Assembly (NCBI GenBank): GCA_021604505.1 | Contig: BQJC01000001.1 | Coordinates: 310,001 to 374,000 of the forward strand | DNA: 64,000 nucleotides | Direction of reading: 5' to 3' | DNA from: Nitrospinaceae bacterium | GTDB lineage: Bacteria; Nitrospinota; Nitrospinia; Nitrospinales; VA-1 | Part shown: in pieces, positions 15,000 to 26,100 of the stretch | How the letters are laid out: each line of letters opens with the position of its first letter | Position numbering within the stretch: the stretch's first letter is position 1 | The notes under the pieces: model-generated | The model's input: the letters and a program-made list of their open reading frames with translations, nothing else | What the model was told of the DNA's origin: nothing | The model's database searches: none | Made by a program: the position numbers and the translations under genes

Positions 15000-17900
15000 G
15001 TTTGATGTTATCTTTATCCAAGGGGGAGTTATGATATTGCATCTGATCAGAGGGTTGTTTATAAAAATTCCAGAAATTGACGCCAAGACCTGTTACCAGC
15101 ATAAAAAAAGAGATGTTGACAGTGTGTTCCGCCACTTTATCCATGCCGGCAAGGAGAAACAGGGCTCCGGTTCCCATGGTTACGAGGAACCCGGCAAGAT
15201 ACTTGTTGCCTTTTTCAACGTAAACCTGTTTCGCAACCCTAGGCCAGCGATGTTCGAGTTTTGTCCGGTTTTTCTGAATCAAATGCCCCCATAAAAGAAC
15301 CAGAACAATGGCTCCCAGGCTCATGATAATCTCGCTCCAGAGCCAAAGATTTCCTATTAGATAAAAGGCGGTAGCCATAATGATCATTAGCGCGACCTGA
15401 TATTTTCTGAACAGGGGGGACGAAAGGATTTTTTGGTGAAGTCGGCCTAGAAACCGGAACAGCCAAAAAGCCGTCAATAATATAAAGAGCATTGATCCGA
15501 TTAGCTTCCAGGTAGACCTCTCGGAATCCTCTTTTTCCTCTATATCAGCTTGAAGTTGGATGCCTTGTGAAAAAAAACGGACCTTGTCCCTGAATAGGAT
15601 CATATTCGTATTAAGATGAGGATGGTCCTGATTCAGTATAAGCAGATTTTTTTCGGAATCCATGGACACATTGAACAGCCGGAAATTTGCCACTCCCTTA
15701 TTTTCAAACAAACCCGTAAGCCCCTGCCCATCTTTTAAGGACGGGTAAATTTTATCTCCGTTCCATTCAAACATCGGTTGATGTTTTAGATCGTTATAGA
15801 TGCTAAGGATGTCCACCCCATCCAGTACCATACCCAGGTTAATTGCAAGGGGAATTTTCTCCATGCCTTTCTTAGGGTTCAGTTTGACCGCCCATCGGAT
15901 CGAGTTCAGTTTGTGGTTGATGTCACCTCCAAAATTCTCAAATAGAAAATCAGCAGGAAGAAAGACCTGGCCTTGGGTGCGGTCGAAGCAGACGGTTTGG
16001 TCCGCTTTGCTTCTGGAACCCACCAGGGTCAAATGGAGCCAGCAGGGATTGTTATTATGGAGCGCAAAGGGAACTTGATAATCTAGAATGAGTCCACGGA
16101 TCCAGTTTGATTGGCGCTGGACTTGGGTGGTCCAGGAAAGTTTGGGGCGGTCACTGTCTTCCGAAGCTACAATCGCTTTCAAGTTTCCTGGCCTTACAAA
16201 TGATTTGGTTTTCGGATCGAACAACGTATTTTCCGGGATCAGCGGTGTCTGCCCCCAAACAAGGTTTGGAAAATGGAATGCTTTCTCCCGGGACAAAACG
16301 ATTGGCTGAAAAAGGGACATTTCCTCGATGGAAATTTTGTAGGGACCCCCCGATAATTTCATTCGAACTTGAAGGTTTTCTATTTCGGCTGGACCGGGGA
16401 CCAGCGGAATGGGGTTGTTGACAGTGCCAAGAATGGCAGGGAGTTTTCGTCCTCGAGAGGTGGGCACGATTTCGAGAGAGTTGATGAATTCAGATCCGCT
16501 GGAAACTCCCAGGAAAAATAACGTGTTTTTCTCCAGACTGGCTTGAACCGGCCAGTCTATTTCCAGCCATGGGCTTTCTCCTTGAAGGGTCAGCCCAGGG
16601 AATTCTGATCGCCAGTGGTCGATGGGAGTTGCTGCCCGAATAGAGACGCCGGCTTTAACCAGCCGTGCGGGTCCTTGGATCGATCTCTCGTAATGTTCCG
16701 AGGGGATATGTTTTGATTCAAAAATAGAACGCCTTTCCTCAGTTTTGAGCTTTTTGTCGGTCTGGCTTCTTTTTAATAAGGTTTTCAGCTTGTTCTCATG
16801 AAAGGATTCCGCCTTCGAAAGATCGCGCACCTTCATGTTTTTGATTACAATTCTGCCGCTGACCCTTTTCTCTTGATCAAGAGGGAAGGTGTCCATTCCA
16901 GCTCGACCCAGTCCATTATTGTCGAGAAAGGACTGATCCGCTAATTTGATTTTCAGAAAAGGGGTTTCCCCTTTTCGCAGGAGGTATCGGGTGGTATTGC
17001 CTTCCAGGGAATGAAAATAATTTCTCAACAGCTGTAATTGCAGAGCCCCTTCCAGTTCCCATTCCACAGTGACTTCGCGGTCTTTTTCATTGGAGCGAAT
17101 GGATGGAAATTCCAGGGATAAGGAGGCGTCTTTAGAATAAAACTGCAGATCCGCGGCCAGCAGTCCTTCAGTTTCCACCAAACGGTAAAGAGCCCCTGGG
17201 TCCGAGTAAATCTTAATATCTCGGAATCGCCCCAGGCCCGATTTATATCGATCTTTGCTGTCTATGTTTTGAAAAGGAAGGTAGGATTTAACCTGAACCC
17301 ATTCCACATTTTGTTTGTCAGCTGTGTGAGTTAAAAAAGGCCCGCCCCATTTTTGATTCAATTGTTCACCGGAAATCAGAAATTTCGGTTGCTGAATGTG
17401 CGCCATATGATTGAAACGGGATCCTTCAAAGCGCACTCCCGAATAGGCATTTTTATTTTGGGGGCTGACGAACAGTCGCATGCTTTTTATTTTTGGATGG
17501 TATCCGGTGGCATTGACCATTCCAAAGAGATTGAGTTCCAGGCGTTTTCGCCCCTGCGACAGGGTGTGAGTCGAAACGGGCAGGCGCCAATCCTCTTGTC
17601 GGTCGGATGTTTTTGTTTTGTGAAACAAAATACTTTCCAAAGGAAGGGTACGGGAGAGCTCGCCAGATTCCCCTGGAATGAAAACCACCACTTCCTTGAG
17701 GGTGACATTCTTTCGGCCCTTGTATCGCTGGTGGAGGAGCTCTCCCAATCCGACCCTCAGGAACGGGCGCCCTTCCATGGTTCCGGTTTTTCTTATAGAC
17801 AGGCCCCTCCAATACACGATGTCCTCTTTTTTGAGAACTCCCCCCCATCCCATTCGCAGGGTGAGTTTGACTTGACTGACATCCAATGCCTTTGAGAAAA

Positions 17901-18606
17901 AAAGATCCATGAATTCTATGGACTTGAGCTTCTTATTAAACCGCCTTTGAAATACGGCGTTTTCATTGCTTTGAGCGAAAACCCAGTTCCTGTCGTGAGG
18001 CACCCTCAGCATTCTTTTGGCCAGATACCAATAACCCTTGCGGGTCAATCCGGAAGGGATTATATCCTGACTTTCTTCTATTTCCAGGTCATGCTTGTAT
18101 CCTCCAGCGATCAGAACATTTTCCTCCTGTTCTTCCGGATCGAGAACCATTTCAAAAAAAAGGCGGCTCGGGTTGTCCGGATACAGTTCTTGATAATCAA
18201 CATGAAGGTAATTGTATGTAGCGACCTCGGGGTCTCCTTGGGTTTTTTCGTGAAAAATAGGAATTTCTATAAAGGAGTTTGTTCCTCCCGGGGTCCACAA
18301 CAACGTTTCGCCGGAGGTTGTCCAGCCGCTTTGTACTGATTCCGGTCGAGGAATATTCAATTTGGAAGGAAATAATTCAATCGATTTAAAGGAAACAAGA
18401 TGTCTTTTGGCTTTAAAGGATAAAAGAGCTCTGCCCGGAAAACCTTTTGATATAAAATTATTTTCAGCGACAATAGGTGAATCGCTACGGTTTTTTGAGG
18501 GGTCCACTTCCACTTCACAGGCCGTTATGGAAAGGATCAAGCCCGCAGCCATCATCCAATTGCAGAATATAGTTGTGGCAATTTTGAGTGTTCGTAAATT
18601 ATTCAT
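14992..18606 (-). CDS. Giant lipoprotein with C-terminal membrane domain, unknown function
   Basis: A 1204-residue protein. Its N-terminus has a lipobox: hydrophobic stretch then SITAC with Cys30, so it is probably lipid-anchored and exported. Residues 31 to about 1020 look like a chain of beta-rich, sugar-binding-like domains: recurring strings such as WLEIDWPVQ, FLKIKLADQS and IKIYSDP, with many Trp/Lys/Leu strands. The last 180 residues hold about five membrane helices (IGSMLFILLTAFWLF, ALMIIMATAFYLIGNLWLW, then three more). A lipoprotein that ends in a polytopic domain is uncommon. I know no family. It is co-operonic with flippases and GT-C-like genes, so it may help assemble or anchor the exported glycan. 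Confidence 0.75.
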   Translation of the reverse strand: MNNLRTLKIATTIFCNWMMAAGLILSITACEVEVDPSKNRSDSPIVAENNFISKGFPGRALLSFKAKRHLVSFKSIELFPSKLNIPRPESVQSGWTTSGETLLWTPGGTNSFIEIPIFHEKTQGDPEVATYNYLHVDYQELYPDNPSRLFFEMVLDPEEQEENVLIAGGYKHDLEIEESQDIIPSGLTRKGYWYLAKRMLRVPHDRNWVFAQSNENAVFQRRFNKKLKSIEFMDLFFSKALDVSQVKLTLRMGWGGVLKKEDIVYWRGLSIRKTGTMEGRPFLRVGLGELLHQRYKGRKNVTLKEVVVFIPGESGELSRTLPLESILFHKTKTSDRQEDWRLPVSTHTLSQGRKRLELNLFGMVNATGYHPKIKSMRLFVSPQNKNAYSGVRFEGSRFNHMAHIQQPKFLISGEQLNQKWGGPFLTHTADKQNVEWVQVKSYLPFQNIDSKDRYKSGLGRFRDIKIYSDPGALYRLVETEGLLAADLQFYSKDASLSLEFPSIRSNEKDREVTVEWELEGALQLQLLRNYFHSLEGNTTRYLLRKGETPFLKIKLADQSFLDNNGLGRAGMDTFPLDQEKRVSGRIVIKNMKVRDLSKAESFHENKLKTLLKRSQTDKKLKTEERRSIFESKHIPSEHYERSIQGPARLVKAGVSIRAATPIDHWRSEFPGLTLQGESPWLEIDWPVQASLEKNTLFFLGVSSGSEFINSLEIVPTSRGRKLPAILGTVNNPIPLVPGPAEIENLQVRMKLSGGPYKISIEEMSLFQPIVLSREKAFHFPNLVWGQTPLIPENTLFDPKTKSFVRPGNLKAIVASEDSDRPKLSWTTQVQRQSNWIRGLILDYQVPFALHNNNPCWLHLTLVGSRSKADQTVCFDRTQGQVFLPADFLFENFGGDINHKLNSIRWAVKLNPKKGMEKIPLAINLGMVLDGVDILSIYNDLKHQPMFEWNGDKIYPSLKDGQGLTGLFENKGVANFRLFNVSMDSEKNLLILNQDHPHLNTNMILFRDKVRFFSQGIQLQADIEEKEDSERSTWKLIGSMLFILLTAFWLFRFLGRLHQKILSSPLFRKYQVALMIIMATAFYLIGNLWLWSEIIMSLGAIVLVLLWGHLIQKNRTKLEHRWPRVAKQVYVEKGNKYLAGFLVTMGTGALFLLAGMDKVAEHTVNISFFMLVTGLGVNFWNFYKQPSDQMQYHNSPLDKDNIKHA

Positions 18607-18618
18607 GCAAGTTTTAAT

Positions 18619-20271
18619 TTAACAGTCCTGGAGGTGTAATTCCTCACAGGAGAGACGTTTAAAAATATAAAACTCATCCTTTTCAAAAAGTACCTTCATG
18701 GTTTCTTTTGTTTGCCGCACAAGATCGAGAAATCCCTTTGCGGTTTCCTGGTTGTTCTGGCACCTGGGAAAAGGACATCCTCTGTCAATAATGAACCAAG
18801 GCCTTTTAAGATCAAGAACCACAAAATCAGCCATCGTTTCTTTAATTTCAGGAGGTTTTAATTTTCCAGTCCTGATGAAGGCCAACAGGCCGGAAAGGGA
18901 ACGGTCGGAACCTTCTACATCCCGGTGTGGCTGGACGACTCCCAGGGGAAAGGGTAAATAATATTTGCGATTGGCAAGATAGCTCCAGTTCACTGAATTC
19001 TGAGTGGACACGGCAATGTCAACGTCGGTTGGAATATGATTTAAAATGGCATTTTTAACCATAGAATTTCTTTCAGAAGGGAGATAATTGTTGACATGAT
19101 ACCCGCTGAATTCGTTGTACAAGAAAACGGAGCTGAAAGGAGAGGGAGCATTAATATAGTGGCAGACCAGAAGACCCGTCATTACAAGTCTCGGGAACCA
19201 GACTTCCTCTAGAGATAGCCGGGCCCATATTTGTTTTGCTTTCGGCAATCCCTCAGCAAAAGCAATGATCAAGGGAGCGATCAATCCGGCTGTGTAGTGA
19301 TTATGCAGATCATAGGAGCTTTCATATTGTGAGAGCAATGAAATCGCTAAAATGGGCAATGCCACCAAAAGATAACTGGATTTTAAAAGCGGGATAAACC
19401 CCAAAACCCCAATAAGAATGAGGATGTATTTTATTTTTGCCGTCTCAGAAAACACTTCATAGAGAACCGTATGTGGCTTTAAAAGAATGAACATGAATAT
19501 CTCACCAAGGTTATTTCCAAGCCATGCATAAGCGGAGCCACCACCTCCACGGGGGCCAATAGTGAAGTAAGGCCAAATATACTGGGTTGCAGCGACAAAA
19601 TAAAATAAACCAACGGCTATCAGGAAAATGCCGGCATTTTTGTGTTTTCCGCCAATAATCAAGAAAAGTCCGCAGGCTGCTGTCTGTAGCGCGAACGGTT
19701 CTTTAACCAGAGACAAAAGTAAGGCCAGCAGAACCGCCGATGGAATTCTTCCGGATTTGACAAGGAAAAAGAAACCAAATAAGAGCGCAACGGCCAGATG
19801 GTCTACGTGAAAGTCAAACAGAGCGTTGAACCACACCGGAAAAAAGAGCCCGTAAGCCAGTGCCGGAATGATACCGTAGTGGCGGTATAGCGGAGCTATC
19901 GGCCAAGCCAGCACACCTGCCTGTAATAAAAGAACCCCATGAGCCCCAAAACCTTCCGGCAAGACTCCATATACCGTAGACCAGAGGGCGATGAAGGGTT
20001 GCGTGTGACCGGTAAAAATTCGCCAGAATTGACCGGACAAAAAATTATTGAAGTGGTTAAAAAATATGCCAAGGTCATAATAAGTGGAATGAAGCGTTCC
20101 ATATTTTGCCATCGATAAGGTGGCAAGCAGAATAAATAAAACTACAAAAAAAACCTTTCCAATCCAGGGGCTTGCGCTTTGCTTCCTGCCCCCGTCGGTT
20201 TCATCTTCAAAAGGCTTCCTCATTGGGGTGTTTTGAAAAACAAATAGAATAGCAGGGTTATAAAGATTCAT
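18619..20271 (-). CDS. DUF2079 membrane protein
   Basis: About 550 residues from the ATG at 20271, inside the last codons of the preceding gene (14-nt overlap). The frame opens 20 codons earlier, and an ATG at 20223 is also possible. A strong membrane protein with about ten helices. The hallmark of DUF2079 is visible: TYYDLGIFFNHFNN followed by FTGHTQPFIALW. The Asp in the first outward loop (YYDLG) is where GT-C glycosyltransferases keep their catalytic acid, so a lipid-linked sugar transferase role is plausible but unproven. A soluble C-terminal part carries DVDIAVSTQNSVNWSYLANR, typical of the family. It lies between the giant lipoprotein and the 610-residue GT-C-like gene. Confidence 0.8.
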   Translation of the reverse strand: MNLYNPAILFVFQNTPMRKPFEDETDGGRKQSASPWIGKVFFVVLFILLATLSMAKYGTLHSTYYDLGIFFNHFNNFLSGQFWRIFTGHTQPFIALWSTVYGVLPEGFGAHGVLLLQAGVLAWPIAPLYRHYGIIPALAYGLFFPVWFNALFDFHVDHLAVALLFGFFFLVKSGRIPSAVLLALLLSLVKEPFALQTAACGLFLIIGGKHKNAGIFLIAVGLFYFVAATQYIWPYFTIGPRGGGGSAYAWLGNNLGEIFMFILLKPHTVLYEVFSETAKIKYILILIGVLGFIPLLKSSYLLVALPILAISLLSQYESSYDLHNHYTAGLIAPLIIAFAEGLPKAKQIWARLSLEEVWFPRLVMTGLLVCHYINAPSPFSSVFLYNEFSGYHVNNYLPSERNSMVKNAILNHIPTDVDIAVSTQNSVNWSYLANRKYYLPFPLGVVQPHRDVEGSDRSLSGLLAFIRTGKLKPPEIKETMADFVVLDLKRPWFIIDRGCPFPRCQNNQETAKGFLDLVRQTKETMKVLFEKDEFYIFKRLSCEELHLQDC

Positions 20272-22090
20272 TCGAATATTGAATTTTATAAAGGGTCCAC
20301 TTTCCGAATTGCCTGACCACTTTAAGGCCATTCATGGACAAGAGAAATCTCCTATTTGCCTCATGGTCTATGACGGCTTGTGAAGCAATTTTATTGATGG
20401 CGTCATTTTCGTAAAGAACATGATGGATTCCAAGGAGTTTTGCGATTTTTATAAATTTCCTGGTCTCTTGTCTGTTAAAGGCCACGTAAAGCTCGTTTAT
20501 TATCGGGTGAGGTGGCTGTTGTTCTAGAATGTTTATCCTTGAAATCTGGTACAGAATATTTTTAAATCCATAAAAACCCCACTCATTTCCATGAGAATTG
20601 ACAAATGGAGGGAGTGAAAGGACTCTTCCGATACTTTCATCTTTTCCCTCCATAAATTCGGCGGCGTCCCAGACATATTCGGGAATTTTCAAATGACTGC
20701 TTGGAAGAACCTGGCGAACTTCTTTGGAAGGAAAAATGTCTCCTAGAAGAAAAGGCGAAGAATAAACCAGAAGTGAAATCACAATTAGATATTGAAGATT
20801 ACATAAAAGAAATTTGGAGGCTCTTTTTTTTGTTTCATTCTTTTGAATTCGGAAGGCGATGTATCCTACGGTAATTGCAAGAAGGACCCCGAACGAAAAA
20901 GATGTAAGAAACGAGAACTTATACCAGGGACTTCTCACCACCCATAAAAAGGGAACTGTTTTGAACAAAAAAAGATAAATTGGACCTGTTGGAAGGTGTG
21001 CGCCCGCTCCTCCCAAAACACTGATGAGAGCCAGCACGGAAAAGAAACCCGCTTTGTCGATTCGGGGCCTTATAAAAGGCGCCAGCAAAGCCAGTATGGG
21101 AACCAGAAAACTGAAAATTATAAATAGAGGACTTTCAAGATATTGGATGGAATAAGCGTCATATAAATCAAAATTGGACCCCGAACCATGGCCGTGTGTC
21201 CAGGTCCACATGCCCTGCAGGCGAATGACATTGAGAATGCTGGTGCGTTGCGAAATTCCACCCAACCAGCTGGAAGCCTCTTGATGGGTGAAAGGTGAGA
21301 TGTTTTCCGGACTGGTGCTAAAAACGGAGTAGACCAGGGGGATGATCCAGAACGTATTGACCATTATAAAAACGCATGCGAATGCCAGTGCCTTTGCCAG
21401 AACAGTCGAAGCTATTTTGTACTCTTTATTTCTAAGCGGGATGATAATTTGAAAAAGTGGATACAGAATGAATGGAATTGAAAAAATGAGAAGGAACGGG
21501 GAGTTGACCCCAATGGGACTCGTTATGAAACTGATCAGGCCAAACGCGGCTGCTCCTTTAAGAAAAGGCAGTCTGCCATCCATCATTTGAAAGAATATGG
21601 CCAGTAAGATCGGGGCGAACGCGTAACCCGTCAGGTTGGCTATGTTGAAGCCTTGCCAAACGGGGATCAACGCCGTGGTGGTCATATAAAACAGAGATCC
21701 TGCCAGGGCTCCATAGCGGAAGATATATCTGGGAAGAATCACATAAAGGAAATAGTAAAATGACAGGCCGGGAGCCGCAAACCAGAAGATGAACAAAAGT
21801 TTTTGAGTTGTTTGCTGGGAAAATTCAAGCGCGGAAATCAGGCTTTGAAAGAAAAAGAATATAATGGCCGAAAAATAATCAAAAGGGGCGGCCCCTAAAT
21901 TGTTGGAATCATCCCACGCATAAAAGTAACGTTCCAATACCTCGAAAGTTTTGGGCACGTTGAGATCTTCTGAAATCAGCAGGTTTGCTTCATGAAACCA
22001 AAGGATCGGAGCCAGCCCGACAATTAAAAGTATGGCGCATTCGACCCGGATACGAATTTTGCCGTCTTGTAGTCTTTGGTTGTGACTCAT
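20258..22090 (-). CDS. GT-C-like membrane protein, short paralogue of a three-gene family
   Basis: 610 residues, about 12 helices. It is clearly homologous to the proteins at 23158-26250 and 32253-35411 along its whole length. Shared blocks are GLAPILWFHEANLLISEDL (Ser40-Glu41-Asp42 in the first outward loop), LNVIRLQGMWTW, VRSPWYKF and FPSKEVRQVLPSSHLKIPEY. Unlike those two it stops after the membrane domain and short loop and lacks their 400-residue C-terminal beta domain. The acidic SED loop is a candidate GT-C active site. It starts 4 nt after the methyltransferase stop. I infer a polyprenyl-phosphate-sugar-dependent transferase; the family has no name known to me. Confidence 0.8.
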   Translation of the reverse strand: MSHNQRLQDGKIRIRVECAILLIVGLAPILWFHEANLLISEDLNVPKTFEVLERYFYAWDDSNNLGAAPFDYFSAIIFFFFQSLISALEFSQQTTQKLLFIFWFAAPGLSFYYFLYVILPRYIFRYGALAGSLFYMTTTALIPVWQGFNIANLTGYAFAPILLAIFFQMMDGRLPFLKGAAAFGLISFITSPIGVNSPFLLIFSIPFILYPLFQIIIPLRNKEYKIASTVLAKALAFACVFIMVNTFWIIPLVYSVFSTSPENISPFTHQEASSWLGGISQRTSILNVIRLQGMWTWTHGHGSGSNFDLYDAYSIQYLESPLFIIFSFLVPILALLAPFIRPRIDKAGFFSVLALISVLGGAGAHLPTGPIYLFLFKTVPFLWVVRSPWYKFSFLTSFSFGVLLAITVGYIAFRIQKNETKKRASKFLLCNLQYLIVISLLVYSSPFLLGDIFPSKEVRQVLPSSHLKIPEYVWDAAEFMEGKDESIGRVLSLPPFVNSHGNEWGFYGFKNILYQISRINILEQQPPHPIINELYVAFNRQETRKFIKIAKLLGIHHVLYENDAINKIASQAVIDHEANRRFLLSMNGLKVVRQFGKWTLYKIQYSNESL

Positions 22091-22094
22091 GGAT

Positions 22095-23093
22095 TCATTT
22101 GTTATTTACAGCCTGATTTTTATTTGAAGGAGTCGCAAAAACAACAAGGCAATCACCGCGCCTGCCCCAATCCAGCGCTTTATCCAAAAGGACTCCGGTA
22201 ATTCGTAGGACCAAACCGGGGTGTCTGGAAAGAGAGGCAGGCAAAGTTCCAACGGAACAGGTGCCCCAACGGATTGCCTGGAAACCGGATTTCTCCAGAA
22301 GAGTTTTTAAAGACCGGTAACTAAAATGATACAGATGACGCGGAACGTCCCAGGCGCTCCACCTGGGGCCGGTCCCGCGGGCGGCGATACTGCGGTAGTT
22401 TGGAACCTGAAGCACCAGGAGGCCTTTTGGCTTCAAAAACCGGTTTACTTTTGAGAGGGTAGTTTCCGGATCATGAACATGTTCTAGCACGCTCCAGAAT
22501 CGGATCACATCAAAATAATTCTCTGGATAGGAAGCGTTGTCGAGGGTTCCCTGTGTTACCTGCGCCATCCCCATGTTTTTAGCTCGATGAACCGCTTCAC
22601 CGCTCAATTCTATCCCGTGGACTTCCCATCCGATATTTTTGACGGAACGCAGGAAGAAACCGTCTCCGCAACCGACATCGAGTATGCGCCCTCCGTTTTG
22701 CGGAGGAAGGGGAGACCCGAACCTGAAACCGCCTAAAAGGGCAGAAGCTTTCATGCAAATTCTATCCAACAGGTTCATATTTTTTTTCGATACCGGTAGA
22801 TAGTGATCTTGATAGGTTTGGGTCCGAATATAACGGGCGATCCGCTCGTACAACCCCGCGTTCACTTCCTGGTGACCGGACATTTCCTGATAGGAGTAAT
22901 AGTCTTCAGGATAATAAGCGGACAGGGTTTCAGGAGCTAAAATGGGATGAACCATTGCCAGGCGGCATGTGGTGCATTCCAGAATATCAAATAACGAACC
23001 GTCTTCCGCAGGCAGGTCTTTTTGAATGCACTTTAAACGGTTGGATCCGCAGAGAAGGCAAACGGCTGGTTCTGAAGTCGTATTATTGTTCAC
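22095..23093 (-). CDS. SAM-dependent methyltransferase with zinc-ribbon head
   Basis: 332 residues. The first 40 residues form a treble-clef-like metal site: CLLCGS, then 26 residues on, CTTC. The Rossmann core follows: ILDVGCGDGFFLRSV (motif I), VHGIELS, VIRFWSVLEHVHDP and LKPKGLLVLQVPN. This head-plus-core layout is common in glycan-locus methyltransferases, where they O- or C-methylate nucleotide sugars or the growing chain. The GTG start has no strong ribosome site, but the next gene downstream follows within 5 nt. The likely target is a sugar of the surface glycan; I cannot say which position. Confidence 0.85.
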   Translation of the reverse strand: MNNNTTSEPAVCLLCGSNRLKCIQKDLPAEDGSLFDILECTTCRLAMVHPILAPETLSAYYPEDYYSYQEMSGHQEVNAGLYERIARYIRTQTYQDHYLPVSKKNMNLLDRICMKASALLGGFRFGSPLPPQNGGRILDVGCGDGFFLRSVKNIGWEVHGIELSGEAVHRAKNMGMAQVTQGTLDNASYPENYFDVIRFWSVLEHVHDPETTLSKVNRFLKPKGLLVLQVPNYRSIAARGTGPRWSAWDVPRHLYHFSYRSLKTLLEKSGFQAIRWGTCSVGTLPASLSRHPGLVLRITGVLLDKALDWGRRGDCLVVFATPSNKNQAVNNK

Positions 23094-23157
23094 AAGAATC
23101 GAAAATGATAAAAGTGGCTACGGATGACCAGGGGCTTTCTCTAAAAATACTGCGCGA

Positions 23158-26100
23158 TCACCGGCTTTTTGCTTCCTTCAGCCTGAACGCAGTTACGATG
23201 ATTCCAAACACCAGAATCGTGAACAGGGAAATTGCTCCACCGATATTAAGTAAGGTCTGAGGCCAGTAATAAAGGCGAATTTCATGGTCCCCGGTTTGGT
23301 CAATATAATATCCGTTTGCATATCCATTCACAACGAAGTGTTCACCCTGTTTTTTTCCGTTGACCCAGATCTTCCAGAAGGGGTTGTACGATTCATTAAA
23401 GACAAGAAAATAAGGGGTCGATGAAGACGCTTTGATGCGGTATTCCGTGGGGTTGACGCGTTTCACTTCCAAGCTGGGAAGTCCTCGGTGTTTTAGGGTC
23501 TTTTCAAAGGTCGAATTGAATTGAACAGAATAGTTTTCGTAAGCCTGTTGCTCAAGGGCAATGCGATGGCTCCCTTTGGATACTTGAATTTCCGATCCGT
23601 TGAAAACCGCCTGGCCGTCAAGATATAGTTTATTATCTCTTTTCGAAAAACGATCATTAGAAGAAAGGATTCTTAATCGATAGTTACCGTTTGATAGTGT
23701 CCCCCAGTCCCCCCCGTAGTCCATAGGCCCTACCTTAATGCTGCCAGGCTTTAAACCAAAGCCCACCTGGCGCTCTCCTTTTTTCTTCAGTCCATAAGGT
23801 GTATATAAAGAAAGTATATTCTCGCCAGGTTGAAGCGTGATGTCCGGGATGATCACCGTATGATCCTGATCAGGGGCCAGCAAGTCAGTGACTTTCAGAA
23901 GCTCATCGTTCAAATAGGCGTACAGAGTTCTGGGAATTTCAAATGAAGTGGTGACAAGCGAGAGATTGGAGATGATGGGATGGTCCGTGTGATTGATAAT
24001 CCTGAAATGCTTGTCTTTGTTGCTTTCTATCCACCAGTAGCTGTCGTCGCCATTTTTTTCTTCGGGATAAAATCCGCTTGCTTTGATGACGTTGACTCCC
24101 CTGGCTGCTCTTTGAAGGGAAGCCTTCATCTGCTGGGAGTGCCAGGTATACGAAATAGGGATATTGTTTTTCTCCAGTCCTTCGCTTTCCATTCGCCCTT
24201 TGAAATCCTCAATATGAGTTCCGGACACCTGGATTTTCTCCACAGGCCACTCGCTCAATGCCTTTTTCAAAATCCGAGGGGAATTTTCTTCGGACAACAA
24301 AAACGCGGGAGCGTCTAAACGCTTGTCCAAGGCAATGATGGGAACCAAGGTATCTAACCTTCCAAAAACGGGAGTCAGAGCCGTTGTGGCATAAATTCTT
24401 TCGACCCCGTTTTTGAGCCGGTAAATATCCCAGGCGCCGAAACTTTTTGCCAATTCAACATCCGATTGTTTTGAGAGCCTTTCCCGGATAAATGCAGGGT
24501 CGTCCGTATCCCCGGCATACAGTTTATAGCGAACATCACTTTCATGCAGAATATAGCGGCTTCCCAGAAGGCGGGCAAATTCTCCCGCGTGGTCGGTCCA
24601 CCCCTCATAAAGGGACCGGTAATAAAGTTTGAGCAGGTCGTTGCTCCCGGTGTTGAAAGCCAGCTTGTTGAAAAACGGATAAATCACGGGCTGGTGGGAG
24701 AATTGAAAGATGGCCGGCATGGACCCCGAAAATCCCCAGGGGTAAACCCAGGATGTGCTTTCGGGCAAAGCGATGATGCGGGAAAATTCCTTCCGCTCAT
24801 CGATCCAGCGGCTGGTTTTCCAGACGTAATCAGGAACATCCGCGTGCCTTGAGGGAAGAACTTTTCTTTCATGAGGAAGAGGAAACATTTTTCCAAGGAC
24901 CAGAGGGTACGTGTAAACAAGATTGGCCAGAAAAAGCAGGATGACGATGGAGACTTTTCCGGGCCGTCCCTGGATTGTCAGAAAACTCTTGGTTTTCTGA
25001 AAAAGAAAAGCAGTGCCAAGCCCCCCTAAGTAAGCGAAACCCAGAGCCGTGATCAGTCCAAACTTATACCAGGGGCTTCGAATGATCCAGAACAAAGGCA
25101 CATTCTCGACCAGCCAGGTGTAGACGGGCTTCATGATAAAACCATTGGCACCCATACTGAGCAGGATGGATGCCCCCGTGGCCCAGCCGAAAAATTTCCG
25201 GTAAGTTCCCTTTCCTAAAAAAGTCCCGATAGCGGCAAGGGTAAAAGGTATCCAGGCGAACAGATGAAGAATGATATTGCTATTGTAGGCGCTTGAATAG
25301 GTGGTGTAGGGTTCCTGCCATCCCTGATACCAGGTCCAATCGGCCTGCATTCGGAGGACGTTCAAAATGCCTGTATTTGCGCTGATCCCCGTCAGCCATC
25401 CTGTGCTTTCAATGGATTCCGCGGTTTTGGCGAGGTCCACTAAAGAAAGGTTGAGCAGGTACTGCCCCAAAAAAGGGATAATCCAGAATGACTGGACAGA
25501 CACAATGACCAGGCTCAATCCGATTAAAAAGCGGACAAGATGCCGCCTGGTTTTGCCCTCGGTAAGCTCACCATCAGCAATGAACAAATTTGCCAGGTAA
25601 CCCGCCATGAAAAGAATCAAAACAATCATCAAGGGAGGGTTGATTGCGGTTCCCGATGCGATCAACAGAACCAGTACCAGGGCCAGACCCCAGCCGCTGA
25701 AAAGTCTTTTTTCTTTCCATAGGCGGCGGACGAGAACCAGGACCGCGGGCAGGGTGGCGTAGGCGCAGAGATTGGCGATGCTGAAGCCGATCCACATGGG
25801 GATCTGATAGAGATTGAACATATAGAGGCCGACCGCCATTAGTGCGGCCGCTCTGGAACCCGTTCCCTTGACGAATTCCCGCATCATCCAATACATGGTC
25901 AGGCCGGGGATCGTGAACCAGAAAACGAACAGGATGCGTTGCGATTGAGCGGCAGTGGCTCCCAATATTTGGGGCAGAGCGGTGATGGTCTGGAAAATGA
26001 TCGCCGGAACGGTCAGGATATAATTGGTGCCAACGCTGACCTGCTCATTCCAGACATAAAAAATATTGCGCCATTTCTCGAAATCCGGAGGCAATGCCAT

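Noticed and set aside
15367-15374. GGCGGTAG, the RfaH ops core
   Set aside because: It lies on the strand opposite to the operon and inside the giant lipoprotein gene, not in a leader.
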